Source: Bacillota bacterium (lineage in GTDB: Bacteria; Bacillota; Clostridia; Lachnospirales; Lachnospiraceae). Taken from it: a stretch of DNA of 64,000 bases. The stretch is taken from assembly GCA_023435895.1 (NCBI GenBank), contig JAEZLH010000017.1:62001-126000 (forward strand), given 5' to 3'. The notes under the pieces are model-generated. The model had not been told where the DNA came from, did not search any database, and saw only the letters and a list, made by a program, of their open reading frames with translations. Of this stretch, positions 54,907 to 62,982 are shown one piece after another (position 1 is the first letter of the stretch; every line of letters starts with the position of its first letter). The translations under genes and the position numbers were made by a program.

Positions 54907-56718
54907 ATGAAGGTGAAAGAAAAATTTTCGGGCAAATTAAAAACCGTTTTTGAAATTAGCCTGTACTGTATCTCATTGTCATGGAAATCTTCAAAAATAT
55001 ATACCGTGATAAGGATGGGTGGAATGATTTTGGCTCCATTTATTGGAATAGGTATTGCGGTTCTGGGAAAGTTCATAATTGATTTGCTATCAGGAAATAT
55101 GGGGGCACAAGAGAAATGGAATACCATGATTTACTTGCTGGTTATGTTAGCATTTTTAAATATTTTAAGTATTGTTATTCAGAAGGCTCAAGATTATGCA
55201 ATGAGCATGCAGAATGACATTCTAACCAAGGACATTAGTAAAAAAATGATGGAACGTTGCAGCCAGGTAGATATGGAGTGTTATTACAATCCGGAATTTT
55301 ATAATTTGTTTAATCTTGCAAAGCAAGATATGAATTCGGTAATTAACGTTATTTGGAACTCCATTGATTGTATCAGCGCTTTCGTTACCTTTGTCGGAAC
55401 CTTTGTAATTATGTGCAGAGTGAATATATTCTATGCGATTGTATTAATTATTGTTTCTTTTCCCTCTGCAATTGCAAATCAAAACTATATAAAGGCGTTG
55501 TTTAAGATAAATGTAGGGCAAATCAAAGACGAGAGAAAATTAAACTATTTTTACAATATTGCTACAGATAAGGAATATGCAGAGGACGTTCGTCTGTACC
55601 AAATCGGCGGGAGGATGAAACAGATGTATTTGGATTTGTGGGGTTCTTTGTTTTTGCGCCGAAAAAAAGCAACCAGAAAGGGATCTTTTCTGGTCGGACT
55701 GCTAGATGTGCTACCACAATTATTGACTTTTTTGATTTTATTGGACATTACATCGAAAATAATAAGCGGAGCCTGCACGGTAGGTGATTATTCTTTATAT
55801 CTTGGTATACTCGGTCAGCTCACCGCTAGTATTTATGCTATGTCTACTTCTATGATGCGAATTTATGATAACAAATTAAGAATTGAAAATGTAAGAAAAT
55901 TCGATGCAATAAAAAATAAAATAGAGAATTTGGGTAGGGAGATCTTATCACAGGTTCAAAACATTAGATTTCAGGATGTTTGTTTCACTTATCCCGGAAC
56001 GGATAAGCTGGTACTGGATCATGTTAGCTTTTCTGTTGATAACGGGGAAAAAGTAGCGCTGGTTGGTGTAAATGGCGCAGGAAAAAGTACGATTATAAAA
56101 TTGTTACTGCGGTTTTATGATGTGAACAAGGGACAGATTCTGATTAACGGGAAAGATATTAGGGAGTATGAACTTAACAGCCTTAGGCGTGTATTCAGTT
56201 CCTGCTTCCAAAAACCTACTGTCTATGGCTTTAGTCTAAAGGATAATATTATTATTGGTGATTATGAGGCTTATCAAGAGAATGAGTACGGGGTAATAGA
56301 AGCCCTGGAAGAGGGAGATGCAATAGATATTCTTAACCAATTACCGAGTGGCTTAGATACGTATCTGACAAGGAGCTTTGAGGAAGATGGTGCCGAGCTG
56401 TCATTGGGACAATATCAGAAAATTTCGTTGGCAAGGACGTTTTATAGGAGTAGTTCAGTCATCCTATTGGATGAGCCTTCTGCCTCTTTGGATCCCGAGG
56501 CAGAGGACAAGGTATTCAAGACCTTGAACCGCCTATGCAAGGGTAAAACGACACTCTTTACATCACATCGACTATCTAATATTTCAATTGCGGATAAGAT
56601 TGTGGTAATTGAAAACGGTAAGATCATTGAACAGGGAACTCATAAGGAATTAATTGAGAATCCCAATCGTTATGCAGTACTATACAAGTATCAGGCTGAT
56701 AAATTCAATATTGCTTAG
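54907..56718 (+). CDS. ABC exporter (fused permease-ATPase) of the RiPP cluster
   Basis: A 603-residue half-transporter: six membrane helices (residues about 15-320) and an ATPase domain with Walker A LVGVNGAGKSTIIKLL (about 386), the altered signature LSLGQYQKISLAR (about 497, LSLGQ for LSGGQ), and Walker B VILLDEPSASLD (about 518), then switch His in FTSHRLS (about 554). There is no N-terminal C39 peptidase domain, so leader removal must be done by another enzyme, and the S8 protease gene next door is the obvious candidate. It starts at ATG 54907 behind GAGGG. Probably works as a homodimer. Confidence 0.9.
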   Translation: MKVKEKFSGKLKTVFEISLYCISLSWKSSKIYTVIRMGGMILAPFIGIGIAVLGKFIIDLLSGNMGAQEKWNTMIYLLVMLAFLNILSIVIQKAQDYAMSMQNDILTKDISKKMMERCSQVDMECYYNPEFYNLFNLAKQDMNSVINVIWNSIDCISAFVTFVGTFVIMCRVNIFYAIVLIIVSFPSAIANQNYIKALFKINVGQIKDERKLNYFYNIATDKEYAEDVRLYQIGGRMKQMYLDLWGSLFLRRKKATRKGSFLVGLLDVLPQLLTFLILLDITSKIISGACTVGDYSLYLGILGQLTASIYAMSTSMMRIYDNKLRIENVRKFDAIKNKIENLGREILSQVQNIRFQDVCFTYPGTDKLVLDHVSFSVDNGEKVALVGVNGAGKSTIIKLLLRFYDVNKGQILINGKDIREYELNSLRRVFSSCFQKPTVYGFSLKDNIIIGDYEAYQENEYGVIEALEEGDAIDILNQLPSGLDTYLTRSFEEDGAELSLGQYQKISLARTFYRSSSVILLDEPSASLDPEAEDKVFKTLNRLCKGKTTLFTSHRLSNISIADKIVVIENGKIIEQGTHKELIENPNRYAVLYKYQADKFNIA

Positions 56719-56733
56719 GGTGGTAGATTGTAC

Positions 56734-58209
56734 ATGGAAGTAATTGTAATAGATGATGGTGTTAATGAAGATTGTTTCTCAGTAGGAAAGCTAAAACATA
56801 ACCTAGAGGTTCTGGAAGCCTTAGAAATCGTACCACGAAGAGGGTATGACACCAGAAAACTAAGTCATGGTAGTGTATGTGCAGGAATTATAAAGAAGTA
56901 CGCTCCCAATTGTGAGATTGGCAGCATTAAGGTGATGGATCAGGAACAATGTAATGGTACAAGCCGGCAATTGCTACTTGCACTTGAATGGTGTCTCAGG
57001 GAAAATATCCGAGTAATTAATATGAGCTTAGGCAGCGTTGATTTCAGGGATTTTGAAGAAATACAAACATTGGTTGCCAGGCTCTTAATGAATAATTGTA
57101 TTATAATCTCCGCCATGCATAATAGCAATTATTATTCGATTCCTGCTTGTTTATCCGGTGTCATTGGGGTAGTAAGTGAACCATCTTTTCATAATGATCA
57201 ATACACCATTAATTCCAATTATTTAGAGCAGGCGGATATATTTGCTTCCAGTCAACATAATTTGTTATATGATTATAACGGTTGGTTCACACCTATACCA
57301 AAGGCCAATAGTTATGCGGCGCCAATGGTTACTGCAAGGGTTACTCATTTATTGCAAAATAATGTATATCATAAGGTTTGCGAAGTCAAAAAGGCATTGT
57401 GGAATGCTAGTGGAATGGAGAAAAAATCAATTGGATTGGGGTATGGAATAAGGCCGGACTTTATAGAATCCGCCATCGTATTGAATTTTTCGAACCACAT
57501 TATGTCTGAACCCTATTTCTTTCGTATATTGGAATGGCATGAAAAACCTGACCTAAGTAAAATTGTTTTAAGCGAGGGACCACATTGCTTTGTTATTCTT
57601 TTTTCTGATGAGTACGTATGTAATCCAAAGTTAAACTTGGAGATTTATCAATTCATTCTGAGAAATAAAGATCATATCTACGGGCTTCTTTACGGAGGCA
57701 TTATGCCAAATGATTTAAAAAAATTATGTGAGGATGAGGTGTTTTGCTTAGTTTGGGATGAGAATGCCTATGGAAGGCTTTTGCTAGAATTTAAAGCTAC
57801 TTCAAAAGAGTGTGAAATACCCATTATTAGTGTAACTGGTCCCAAATTACTGGCGATTCAAGCTCTTTCCTTACTTAAGAGTGAATTTTATTACGATGAT
57901 TACTATGTGGTAAAAGCATCCTCAATGAAAGAGGCATATTTATATGGGGTGGAGTATATTCCAAATGCTATTGCGACTCGGGATATATTTCAATATTGGG
58001 AAGAGCGGTATAAGAACAATGCAGTTATTTTTGCAGGCACTCCATCCGATATAATAAATGCAGATATGCAAATTATTCTAAGGGAAGATGCAGATATTTT
58101 GGAGTGGAGCGGAAATCAAATGATCGTGAGTGCTTCTCGGTTGCTGGCAAATATAAAAGAGATTTATCAGTATATAATAAAATTTTTTGAAGAAGGCGAA
58201 ATAAAATAA
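56734..58209 (+). CDS. Subtilisin-like S8 protease with extra C-terminal domain
   Basis: The 491-residue protein probably cuts the leader from the RiPP precursor. The catalytic triad is visible: Asp in VIDDGV (about residue 8), His in LSHGSVCAG (about 47) and Ser in NSYAAPMV (about 193, where most S8 enzymes have GTSxAAP); the oxyanion Asn is in MHNSNYYSIP (about 130). There is no signal peptide or propeptide, so it acts in the cytoplasm. Residues about 255-491 form a separate domain with PIISVTGPKLLAIQALSLL, whose pattern recalls the second half of the 375-residue maturation protein. ATG 56734 is chosen over TTG 56728 for its spacing from GGGTGG. Confidence 0.87.
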   Translation: MEVIVIDDGVNEDCFSVGKLKHNLEVLEALEIVPRRGYDTRKLSHGSVCAGIIKKYAPNCEIGSIKVMDQEQCNGTSRQLLLALEWCLRENIRVINMSLGSVDFRDFEEIQTLVARLLMNNCIIISAMHNSNYYSIPACLSGVIGVVSEPSFHNDQYTINSNYLEQADIFASSQHNLLYDYNGWFTPIPKANSYAAPMVTARVTHLLQNNVYHKVCEVKKALWNASGMEKKSIGLGYGIRPDFIESAIVLNFSNHIMSEPYFFRILEWHEKPDLSKIVLSEGPHCFVILFSDEYVCNPKLNLEIYQFILRNKDHIYGLLYGGIMPNDLKKLCEDEVFCLVWDENAYGRLLLEFKATSKECEIPIISVTGPKLLAIQALSLLKSEFYYDDYYVVKASSMKEAYLYGVEYIPNAIATRDIFQYWEERYKNNAVIFAGTPSDIINADMQIILREDADILEWSGNQMIVSASRLLANIKEIYQYIIKFFEEGEIK

Positions 58210-58227
58210 ACTATATGGGGGGAAGTT

Positions 58228-58659
58228 ATGAAAAAAGTAGTAAAAACATCAATATCAATTATTGCTTTAGTTCTGATTATAAGTGGAGTGTATTGGTATA
58301 TCATTCATCCTCACTCATACAATTATGATACTGCTGTTAAAAATGGCGATGTAGTTGCGGGGGCAGATGGTTTGAAAAATGTAGATCAGTTCCATGCATT
58401 TATTAAGAATGTAGAGAATAAACAACCAGATAAAATACGTATCACAGCATTTTCTAAAGAGGGTTATCCAGAAGTATTCGATATTAATTTTGATGGGAAT
58501 ATTATAAAATGCACTACTGATAATACAAGAAATCTTTACGGTAGAGATAATACTAAGAGATATGGAGAATATACAAAGATAATAAAGAATGAAATAAACG
58601 ATTATATTCTTGTAGACGAAACGAAGAGATATGAAAGTGAGGGGTTGTTTCAAGAATAG
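58228..58659 (+). CDS. Membrane-anchored DUF4362-type protein
   Basis: A 143-residue protein with an N-terminal membrane helix (about residues 9-27, no lipobox Cys) and an exported domain. The segment DGLKNVDQFHAFIKNVENKQ (about 47-66), followed by KIRITAFSKEGYPEV and LYGRD, resembles DUF4362 domains of Firmicutes, whose function is not known. It starts behind GGGGGGAAG and is the last gene before the operon terminator. Self-protection (immunity) is a reasonable idea from its position and membrane anchor, not a demonstrated one. Confidence 0.7.
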   Translation: MKKVVKTSISIIALVLIISGVYWYIIHPHSYNYDTAVKNGDVVAGADGLKNVDQFHAFIKNVENKQPDKIRITAFSKEGYPEVFDINFDGNIIKCTTDNTRNLYGRDNTKRYGEYTKIIKNEINDYILVDETKRYESEGLFQE

Positions 58660-58819
58660 ACAGTAAACTGTTAACAAAATTTTATATTAGCTTCGTTTAA
58701 GAAGGGCGCATTATTATACCCGATAGATATAGGGCCCCAGAGCGTTTGCCAAGGTTAAATCAATACAAAAATCTAATAATTTGAATTCAGAGATAAATAA
58801 ATTCTATCTAATAATCACG

Positions 58820-58862
58820 CAGACGAGGACTAAGTAGTATTAATCAGTCCTTGTCTGTTTTT
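58820..58862 (+). terminator. Terminator of the RiPP operon
   Basis: CAGACGAGGACT (58820-58831) pairs with AGTCCTTGTCTG (58846-58857) with one wobble, followed by TTTTT at 58858-58862. It lies 160 bases after the last gene. Confidence 0.88.
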
Positions 58863-58917
58863 GTGTCTATCTTTTTTGTGTCTATCTGTTTTTGTGTCTA
58901 TCTTTTTCTGTGTCAAA
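58855..58917. repeat. Short tandem repeat of 15-16 bases
   Basis: CTGTTTTTGTGTCTAT recurs at 58855 and 58886, with the shorter CTTTTTTGTGTCTAT at 58871 and a degraded copy at 58902. It starts inside the terminator stem, so a terminator T-run seems to have been multiplied, probably by slippage. Confidence 0.85.
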
Positions 58918-58977
58918 CTGCTTTGTGTAAGTATTATCCATCTGCTAGGTAATTCAATATGAATATTAGTAATATCA

Positions 58978-59002
58978 GAAGCAGCCTCCCTTTGGCTGCT
59001 TC
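58978..59002. terminator. Hairpin between convergent units
   Basis: GAAGCAGCC (58978-58986) pairs exactly with GGCTGCTTC (58994-59002). It lies 12 bases after the stop of the AraC-type gene on the minus strand, and follows the RiPP operon on the plus strand. T-runs are modest. Confidence 0.65.
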
Positions 59003-59014
59003 TTTCTCATCCAA

Positions 59015-59893
59015 TTACGGATTACTCTGAAATGCATTATTAATCATCGTTTCCCTGAATTCACTGGGTGAAATCCCTTTTATCTTTTTAAAAGCCCGGT
59101 TAAAGGACGATACGCTTGAAAATCCCGAATCAAAGGCAATATCAATGATATGTGCTTTCGGATTTGAAATCAAAAATTCTGTCTTCTTAATGCGCTCCGT
59201 AGTGAGAAAATCAATAAAAGTCATATTGGTATACTTTTTAAATAAATGCGAAAAATGGGATTTGCTAACCCCTATGTGATGAGAAATATCATCGAGAGTA
59301 AGAGGTTTGGTGCAATTTTGTGATATGTAAAGGCAGGCTTCTGACATTAGCTTAGTGTATTTATAATCTGTGTTTCCATCATCCGAGAATTCCTCTTTCT
59401 TCGCTTTCACGCAGTATTGTCCAAGCTTTACAAAAAACTGTAGAAGAAGGGTGTAGATATATACTTCACTAAAAAGTGATTCGGAATAATAAAGCTCAGG
59501 CAATTCTTTGATTAATAAAATCATTTTATCCGCATCAATATTTGAGGGGTCATATTTGATGAAATGATACTGGTAAAACACAGAAAAATTGCTGTTAAAG
59601 TCATTCATGACCATCAGTAGGTCAAGGGGGAACTGAACGAGAATAAAAGCATTTTCGTCTACTCGACCAAGTGAGTGCAAGTCGCCGGGGTAGATGATGA
59701 CCAGGTCATTGGTTTTCAAAACATATTTGGTAAAGTTAATCGTGACTTCATTATTATCATAAAGGCTAACAAGTATTTCAATATAAGGATGCCAATGCAT
59801 CGTATCAGAAAAGGTGATATCGATTTTCTTTGATACATTAATTTTCTTCCCGCTATTAAAATCCAATTTCTCGAAATAGTTATTTGAATCCAT
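59015..59893 (-). CDS. AraC-family transcription regulator
   Basis: A 292-residue regulator with an N-terminal cupin-like sensor domain (HWHPYIEILVSLYDNNEVTI about residue 33, then LVIIYPGDLHSLG about 68), which usually binds a sugar, and a C-terminal double helix-turn-helix of about 100 residues: LTLDDISHHIGVSKSHFSHL (about 198) and the signature AFDSGFSSVSSFNRAFKKIK (about 248) with GISPSEFRE. It is divergent from the oxidoreductase operon and is most likely its activator, with the sugar as ligand. Normal length. Confidence 0.92.
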   Translation of the reverse strand: MDSNNYFEKLDFNSGKKINVSKKIDITFSDTMHWHPYIEILVSLYDNNEVTINFTKYVLKTNDLVIIYPGDLHSLGRVDENAFILVQFPLDLLMVMNDFNSNFSVFYQYHFIKYDPSNIDADKMILLIKELPELYYSESLFSEVYIYTLLLQFFVKLGQYCVKAKKEEFSDDGNTDYKYTKLMSEACLYISQNCTKPLTLDDISHHIGVSKSHFSHLFKKYTNMTFIDFLTTERIKKTEFLISNPKAHIIDIAFDSGFSSVSSFNRAFKKIKGISPSEFRETMINNAFQSNP

Positions 59894-60205
59894 AATCGAA
59901 AATCTCCTTTACTGGTCATATTGGTTAAGCGTTGTACATTAATAGTCTATCATTAATGAAGTCAAATCGCAATATTTGATATGTGTGAGTAGAAGATATG
60001 CATACAAAATAGATAAAGTGCATTGATTCCAAGGTTTTTTTATGGGCAAATTATCTTCAAATATTTAAATTATAAGAAGATTTGCATAGGTAATGCACAA
60101 TTTTTTGAGAGATGATGGTGTGTGAAATTGATATGATTGGTACAGAAAAACACATTGAAAAATGGTTGGCAGAAATAAGAATCTAATTAGGAAAGGAGCA
60201 GTATT
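59894..60205. other. Divergent promoter region of the AraC gene and sugar operon
   Basis: About 310 bases between two divergent genes. It must hold both promoters and the AraC-protein sites. I cannot name a clean promoter or a direct-repeat operator by eye. AAAGGAG at 60193 is the ribosome site for the TTG start at 60206. Confidence 0.35.
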
Positions 60206-61357
60206 TTGCGAACTTTTAAAATCGGTATACTGGGGTCTGGAGTGATAAGCAGAACCTACCTTGGGGATATCAAAGCGCTTTACAAAAATCTTGAAGTGGT
60301 CGCTTGTGCCGATGTCAATGCAGAGTTTTCAAAGAAGCTGGCATCGGAGTTTGGTATAAAAAAGGCTTATACGACGGAAGAGCTGTTAACGGATGATGAA
60401 GTTGAGATTGTTATCAATCTTACACCACCCCAGTTTCATGTTGAGCTGAACAAGCAAATTATATCAGCAGGGAAACATCTTTTTAGCGAGAAACCGTTTG
60501 CACCCACTCTAAACGCTGCAAAGGAAGTGCTGGATTTGGCAGCAGCAAAGGGTGTGAAAGTTGGATGCGCACCGGACACTTTTTTAGCGTCAGGTCTTCA
60601 GAGCATGAGATATTATCTGGATGCGAATCTGATAGGAAAGCCTTTCTTTGTTACGGCTAATATGACCACCTTCGGGGTTGAAACCTGGCACCCTAACCCT
60701 GCAGCTTTTTATAAGAAGAACAGCGGCCCTTTATATGATATGGCACCCTATTATCTCTCGGCCATAGTTGCTTTATTAGGACCAATTGAGAGTATAGCGG
60801 CTTTTGATGCAAAGGGTAGTGATAAGAGACATATCTATATGGGACGAGAGGCTGGAACGGATATTGAAGTAGAGATCCCAACTCATTATACATCTATACT
60901 AAGGTTAAAAAGTGGTGTGGTTGTGAATTTTAACGTGAGTTTTGATATCTATAAGTCGAACCTTCCCATGTTTGAAATCTATGGAGATGGTGGCACACTT
61001 ACCTATCCTGATCCGAACTTTGGTGGTGGCACTCCCACTGTGTATCGAAAAGAACAGTACACAGATATGGTTTATCAGAGTACAGAGGAAGCGATGGCAC
61101 GAAAGAATAAGTTCTATGAACTGCCGGAGCTATATCCCAGAGTGAAGGATTATTCAAGAGGCTTAGGAGTGCTTGATCTTGCGAAAGCCATTGAAACTAA
61201 GTCAAATAATAGGGCAAATGGCAGCTTAATAATGCACATTACCGAAGCCATAGAGGGAATGATGATTTCTTCTGAACGTGGTGAGTTTTACAAAATGAAA
61301 ACTACCTGTGAGAGGCCGGAGCCTTTATCACCGGGTGGATATATGGATGAAGTTTAA
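60206..61357 (+). CDS. Gfo/Idh/MocA-family NAD(P)-dependent oxidoreductase
   Basis: A 383-residue sugar dehydrogenase-like enzyme. The N-terminal Rossmann fold begins at residue 4 with KIGILGSGVISRTY (GxGxxx dinucleotide motif). The family motif SEKPFAPT is at about 97 (the EKP Lys is conserved in catalysis). The second domain carries the substrate region GPLYDMAPYYLSA (about 173), where family members have DxxxH; here Tyr-Tyr replaces the usual His, so the mechanism or substrate may differ. The start is TTG behind AAAGGAG. First gene of an operon with VOC and TIM-barrel enzymes and a sugar-binding protein, which suggests use of an unusual sugar or inositol-like compound. Confidence 0.88.
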   Translation: MRTFKIGILGSGVISRTYLGDIKALYKNLEVVACADVNAEFSKKLASEFGIKKAYTTEELLTDDEVEIVINLTPPQFHVELNKQIISAGKHLFSEKPFAPTLNAAKEVLDLAAAKGVKVGCAPDTFLASGLQSMRYYLDANLIGKPFFVTANMTTFGVETWHPNPAAFYKKNSGPLYDMAPYYLSAIVALLGPIESIAAFDAKGSDKRHIYMGREAGTDIEVEIPTHYTSILRLKSGVVVNFNVSFDIYKSNLPMFEIYGDGGTLTYPDPNFGGGTPTVYRKEQYTDMVYQSTEEAMARKNKFYELPELYPRVKDYSRGLGVLDLAKAIETKSNNRANGSLIMHITEAIEGMMISSERGEFYKMKTTCERPEPLSPGGYMDEV

Positions 61358-61442
61358 TAATTAATTTAGCAAATAGGTAATAGCGAAATGAGAGAATTAT
61401 AGTCGTTTTGTGAATTTCCCAAAGACTGAAAGGAGACATAAT

Positions 61443-61907
61443 ATGTCAGGAGTAGTAGGAACAAATTTAGTAGCACAGGTTGGTTTTATCGTTAAGGATG
61501 TGGAGGAAACAAAGAAAAAATGGGCAGAATTTTTGGGGGTTGAAGTTCCTGCGACGCAACCAATCGGTGATTTTGCAGTTACAGGAACACAGTACAAGGG
61601 AGAACCCGCACCCAGTGCATATTGCTGGATGGCGTTCTTTGATGTAGGTCCCGGACTACAGCTGGAACTGATTCAGCCTAACGAGGAGCCTTCCACCTGG
61701 AGAAGCTTCCTTGAGGAAAAGGGGGAGGGTATTCATCACGTTGCATTTCAAGTAAACGATTCAAAGAGTGCTGTTGCAAATGCGGAAGCTGCCGGATTAA
61801 CGCTGGTTCAAAGAGGTGTTTATGGTGATGGCAGCGGTGAGTACAACTACCTTGATGCTCCAGATCTGAAATGTATTGTTGAGCTTTTAGAGAGTTATAA
61901 CAAGTAG
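61443..61907 (+). CDS. VOC (glyoxalase/bleomycin resistance) family protein
   Basis: The ATG at 61443 follows AAAGGAG; the longer frame lacks a site. The 154-residue protein has two beta-alpha-beta-beta-beta halves: VAQVGFIVKDVEETKKKWAE (about residues 9-28) and GIHHVAFQVNDSKSAVANAE (about 96-115). Probable metal ligands are Gln in the first half, His near 98, and Glu in the last strand (CIVELLE, about 147). Such enzymes act on small carbonyl compounds as epimerases, lyases or dioxygenases. In the same operon as a dehydrogenase and an isomerase, it is likely a catabolic enzyme. Exact substrate unknown. Confidence 0.85.
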   Translation: MSGVVGTNLVAQVGFIVKDVEETKKKWAEFLGVEVPATQPIGDFAVTGTQYKGEPAPSAYCWMAFFDVGPGLQLELIQPNEEPSTWRSFLEEKGEGIHHVAFQVNDSKSAVANAEAAGLTLVQRGVYGDGSGEYNYLDAPDLKCIVELLESYNK

Positions 61908-61976
61908 ATTCAATGATAGTACGACGTTTTCTAAATAACAGGTTGAGAGATATGGATGATTCTTTATAGATGAAAC

Positions 61977-62058
61977 TCAAAAAAGCGTAAGTGCTGTAGA
62001 AGTACTATAATAAGACTTTTTGAAGGTTGTATATAGAAATTCTGACAAGAGTTATGTC
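61977..62058. repeat. Dispersed non-coding repeat, copy B
   Basis: About 82 bases similar to 12104-12181; the core 62013-62049 differs from copy A at only a few positions. It covers the first codons of the longest frame of the next gene, including ATG 62054, so the start of that gene is in or just after the repeat. Confidence 0.6.
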
Positions 62059-62935
62059 CGTAGAATTGAAAAACGTTGCACTAACTGTAAATAGAATAGA
62101 AAGGCATGATTCTAATATGAGACTTGGGACATCTTCCCCATTAGAACACAACAGCCCAAAGGAATGGGCGTTGAAACATAAAGCCCTGGGACTTGGAGCA
62201 ATAAATTTCCCGCTCACTTATGAACATGATGCTGCACTGATTGATGAGTATGTGAAAGAAGCAAAAAAGAATGACCTTGTGATAGCGGAGGTTGGCGTTT
62301 GGCGCAATACTTTGGACTTGAATGAAGATGGACGAAGAAAGGCGATTCAGTATGCTGTGAACCAGCTTGAACTTGCGGATCGGATTGGTTCTCGCTGTTG
62401 TGTGAATATTATTGGTGCAAGAGGCTCACGTTGGGATGGTGCATATAAAGAGAATTATTCGAAGGAAACGTGGGATCTGGGGGTAAAGACGATTCAGGAG
62501 ATTATTGATGAGGTAAACCCTAAGAATACATATTTTACAATCGAGTCAATGCCCTGGATGTTTCCCACCGGACCAGAGGAATACCTGCAGCTGCTGGAGT
62601 GTGTGGACAGAGAGCGATTTGGGGTTCATATGGATGCTTTTAACTGGATTACTACACCCAGAAGATACTTCTTTCAGGAGGAATTTATATGCGAATGCTT
62701 TGAAAAGCTAGGGAAGCATATAAAAAGCTGCCATCTGAAGGATGTGAAGATGGAGGATGACTATACGCTGTTTTTTCGAGAAACCTATGCTGGTAATGGG
62801 GGCATAAATATTAAGCACCTAATCGAAACAGGATTATCCTATGATAAAAATATGCCCTTCATCATTGAGCATCTTAATTCAGAGGAAGAATATTTAAGCA
62901 GTGTTGGTTACATAAAGGCTCTAATGGCGCGTTAA
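62054..62935 (+). CDS. Sugar phosphate isomerase/epimerase, TIM-barrel family
   Basis: A protein of about 293 residues of the xylose isomerase-like TIM-barrel family (AP endonuclease 2 fold). Metal-binding positions are visible: TIESMPWMFPTGP (Glu about 166), VHMDAFNWI (His-Asp about 192), KSCHLKDVKM (His about 224) and FIIEHLNSEEEY (Glu-His about 272). The start is uncertain: TTG 62027 and ATG 62054 both lie in a dispersed repeat and lack a good ribosome site; ATG 62054 has only AAGAG. Part of the sugar operon, probably interconverting the product of the upstream dehydrogenase. Confidence 0.85.
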   Translation: MSVELKNVALTVNRIERHDSNMRLGTSSPLEHNSPKEWALKHKALGLGAINFPLTYEHDAALIDEYVKEAKKNDLVIAEVGVWRNTLDLNEDGRRKAIQYAVNQLELADRIGSRCCVNIIGARGSRWDGAYKENYSKETWDLGVKTIQEIIDEVNPKNTYFTIESMPWMFPTGPEEYLQLLECVDRERFGVHMDAFNWITTPRRYFFQEEFICECFEKLGKHIKSCHLKDVKMEDDYTLFFRETYAGNGGINIKHLIETGLSYDKNMPFIIEHLNSEEEYLSSVGYIKALMAR

Positions 62936-62982
62936 GCGTTTGTTTATAGCAAGGGTTAACAAGTAAAAGGAGGAGATTAGAA

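Noticed and set aside
58855..58917. CRISPR-like repeat
   Set aside because: Tandem, no spacers, low complexity, next to a terminator.
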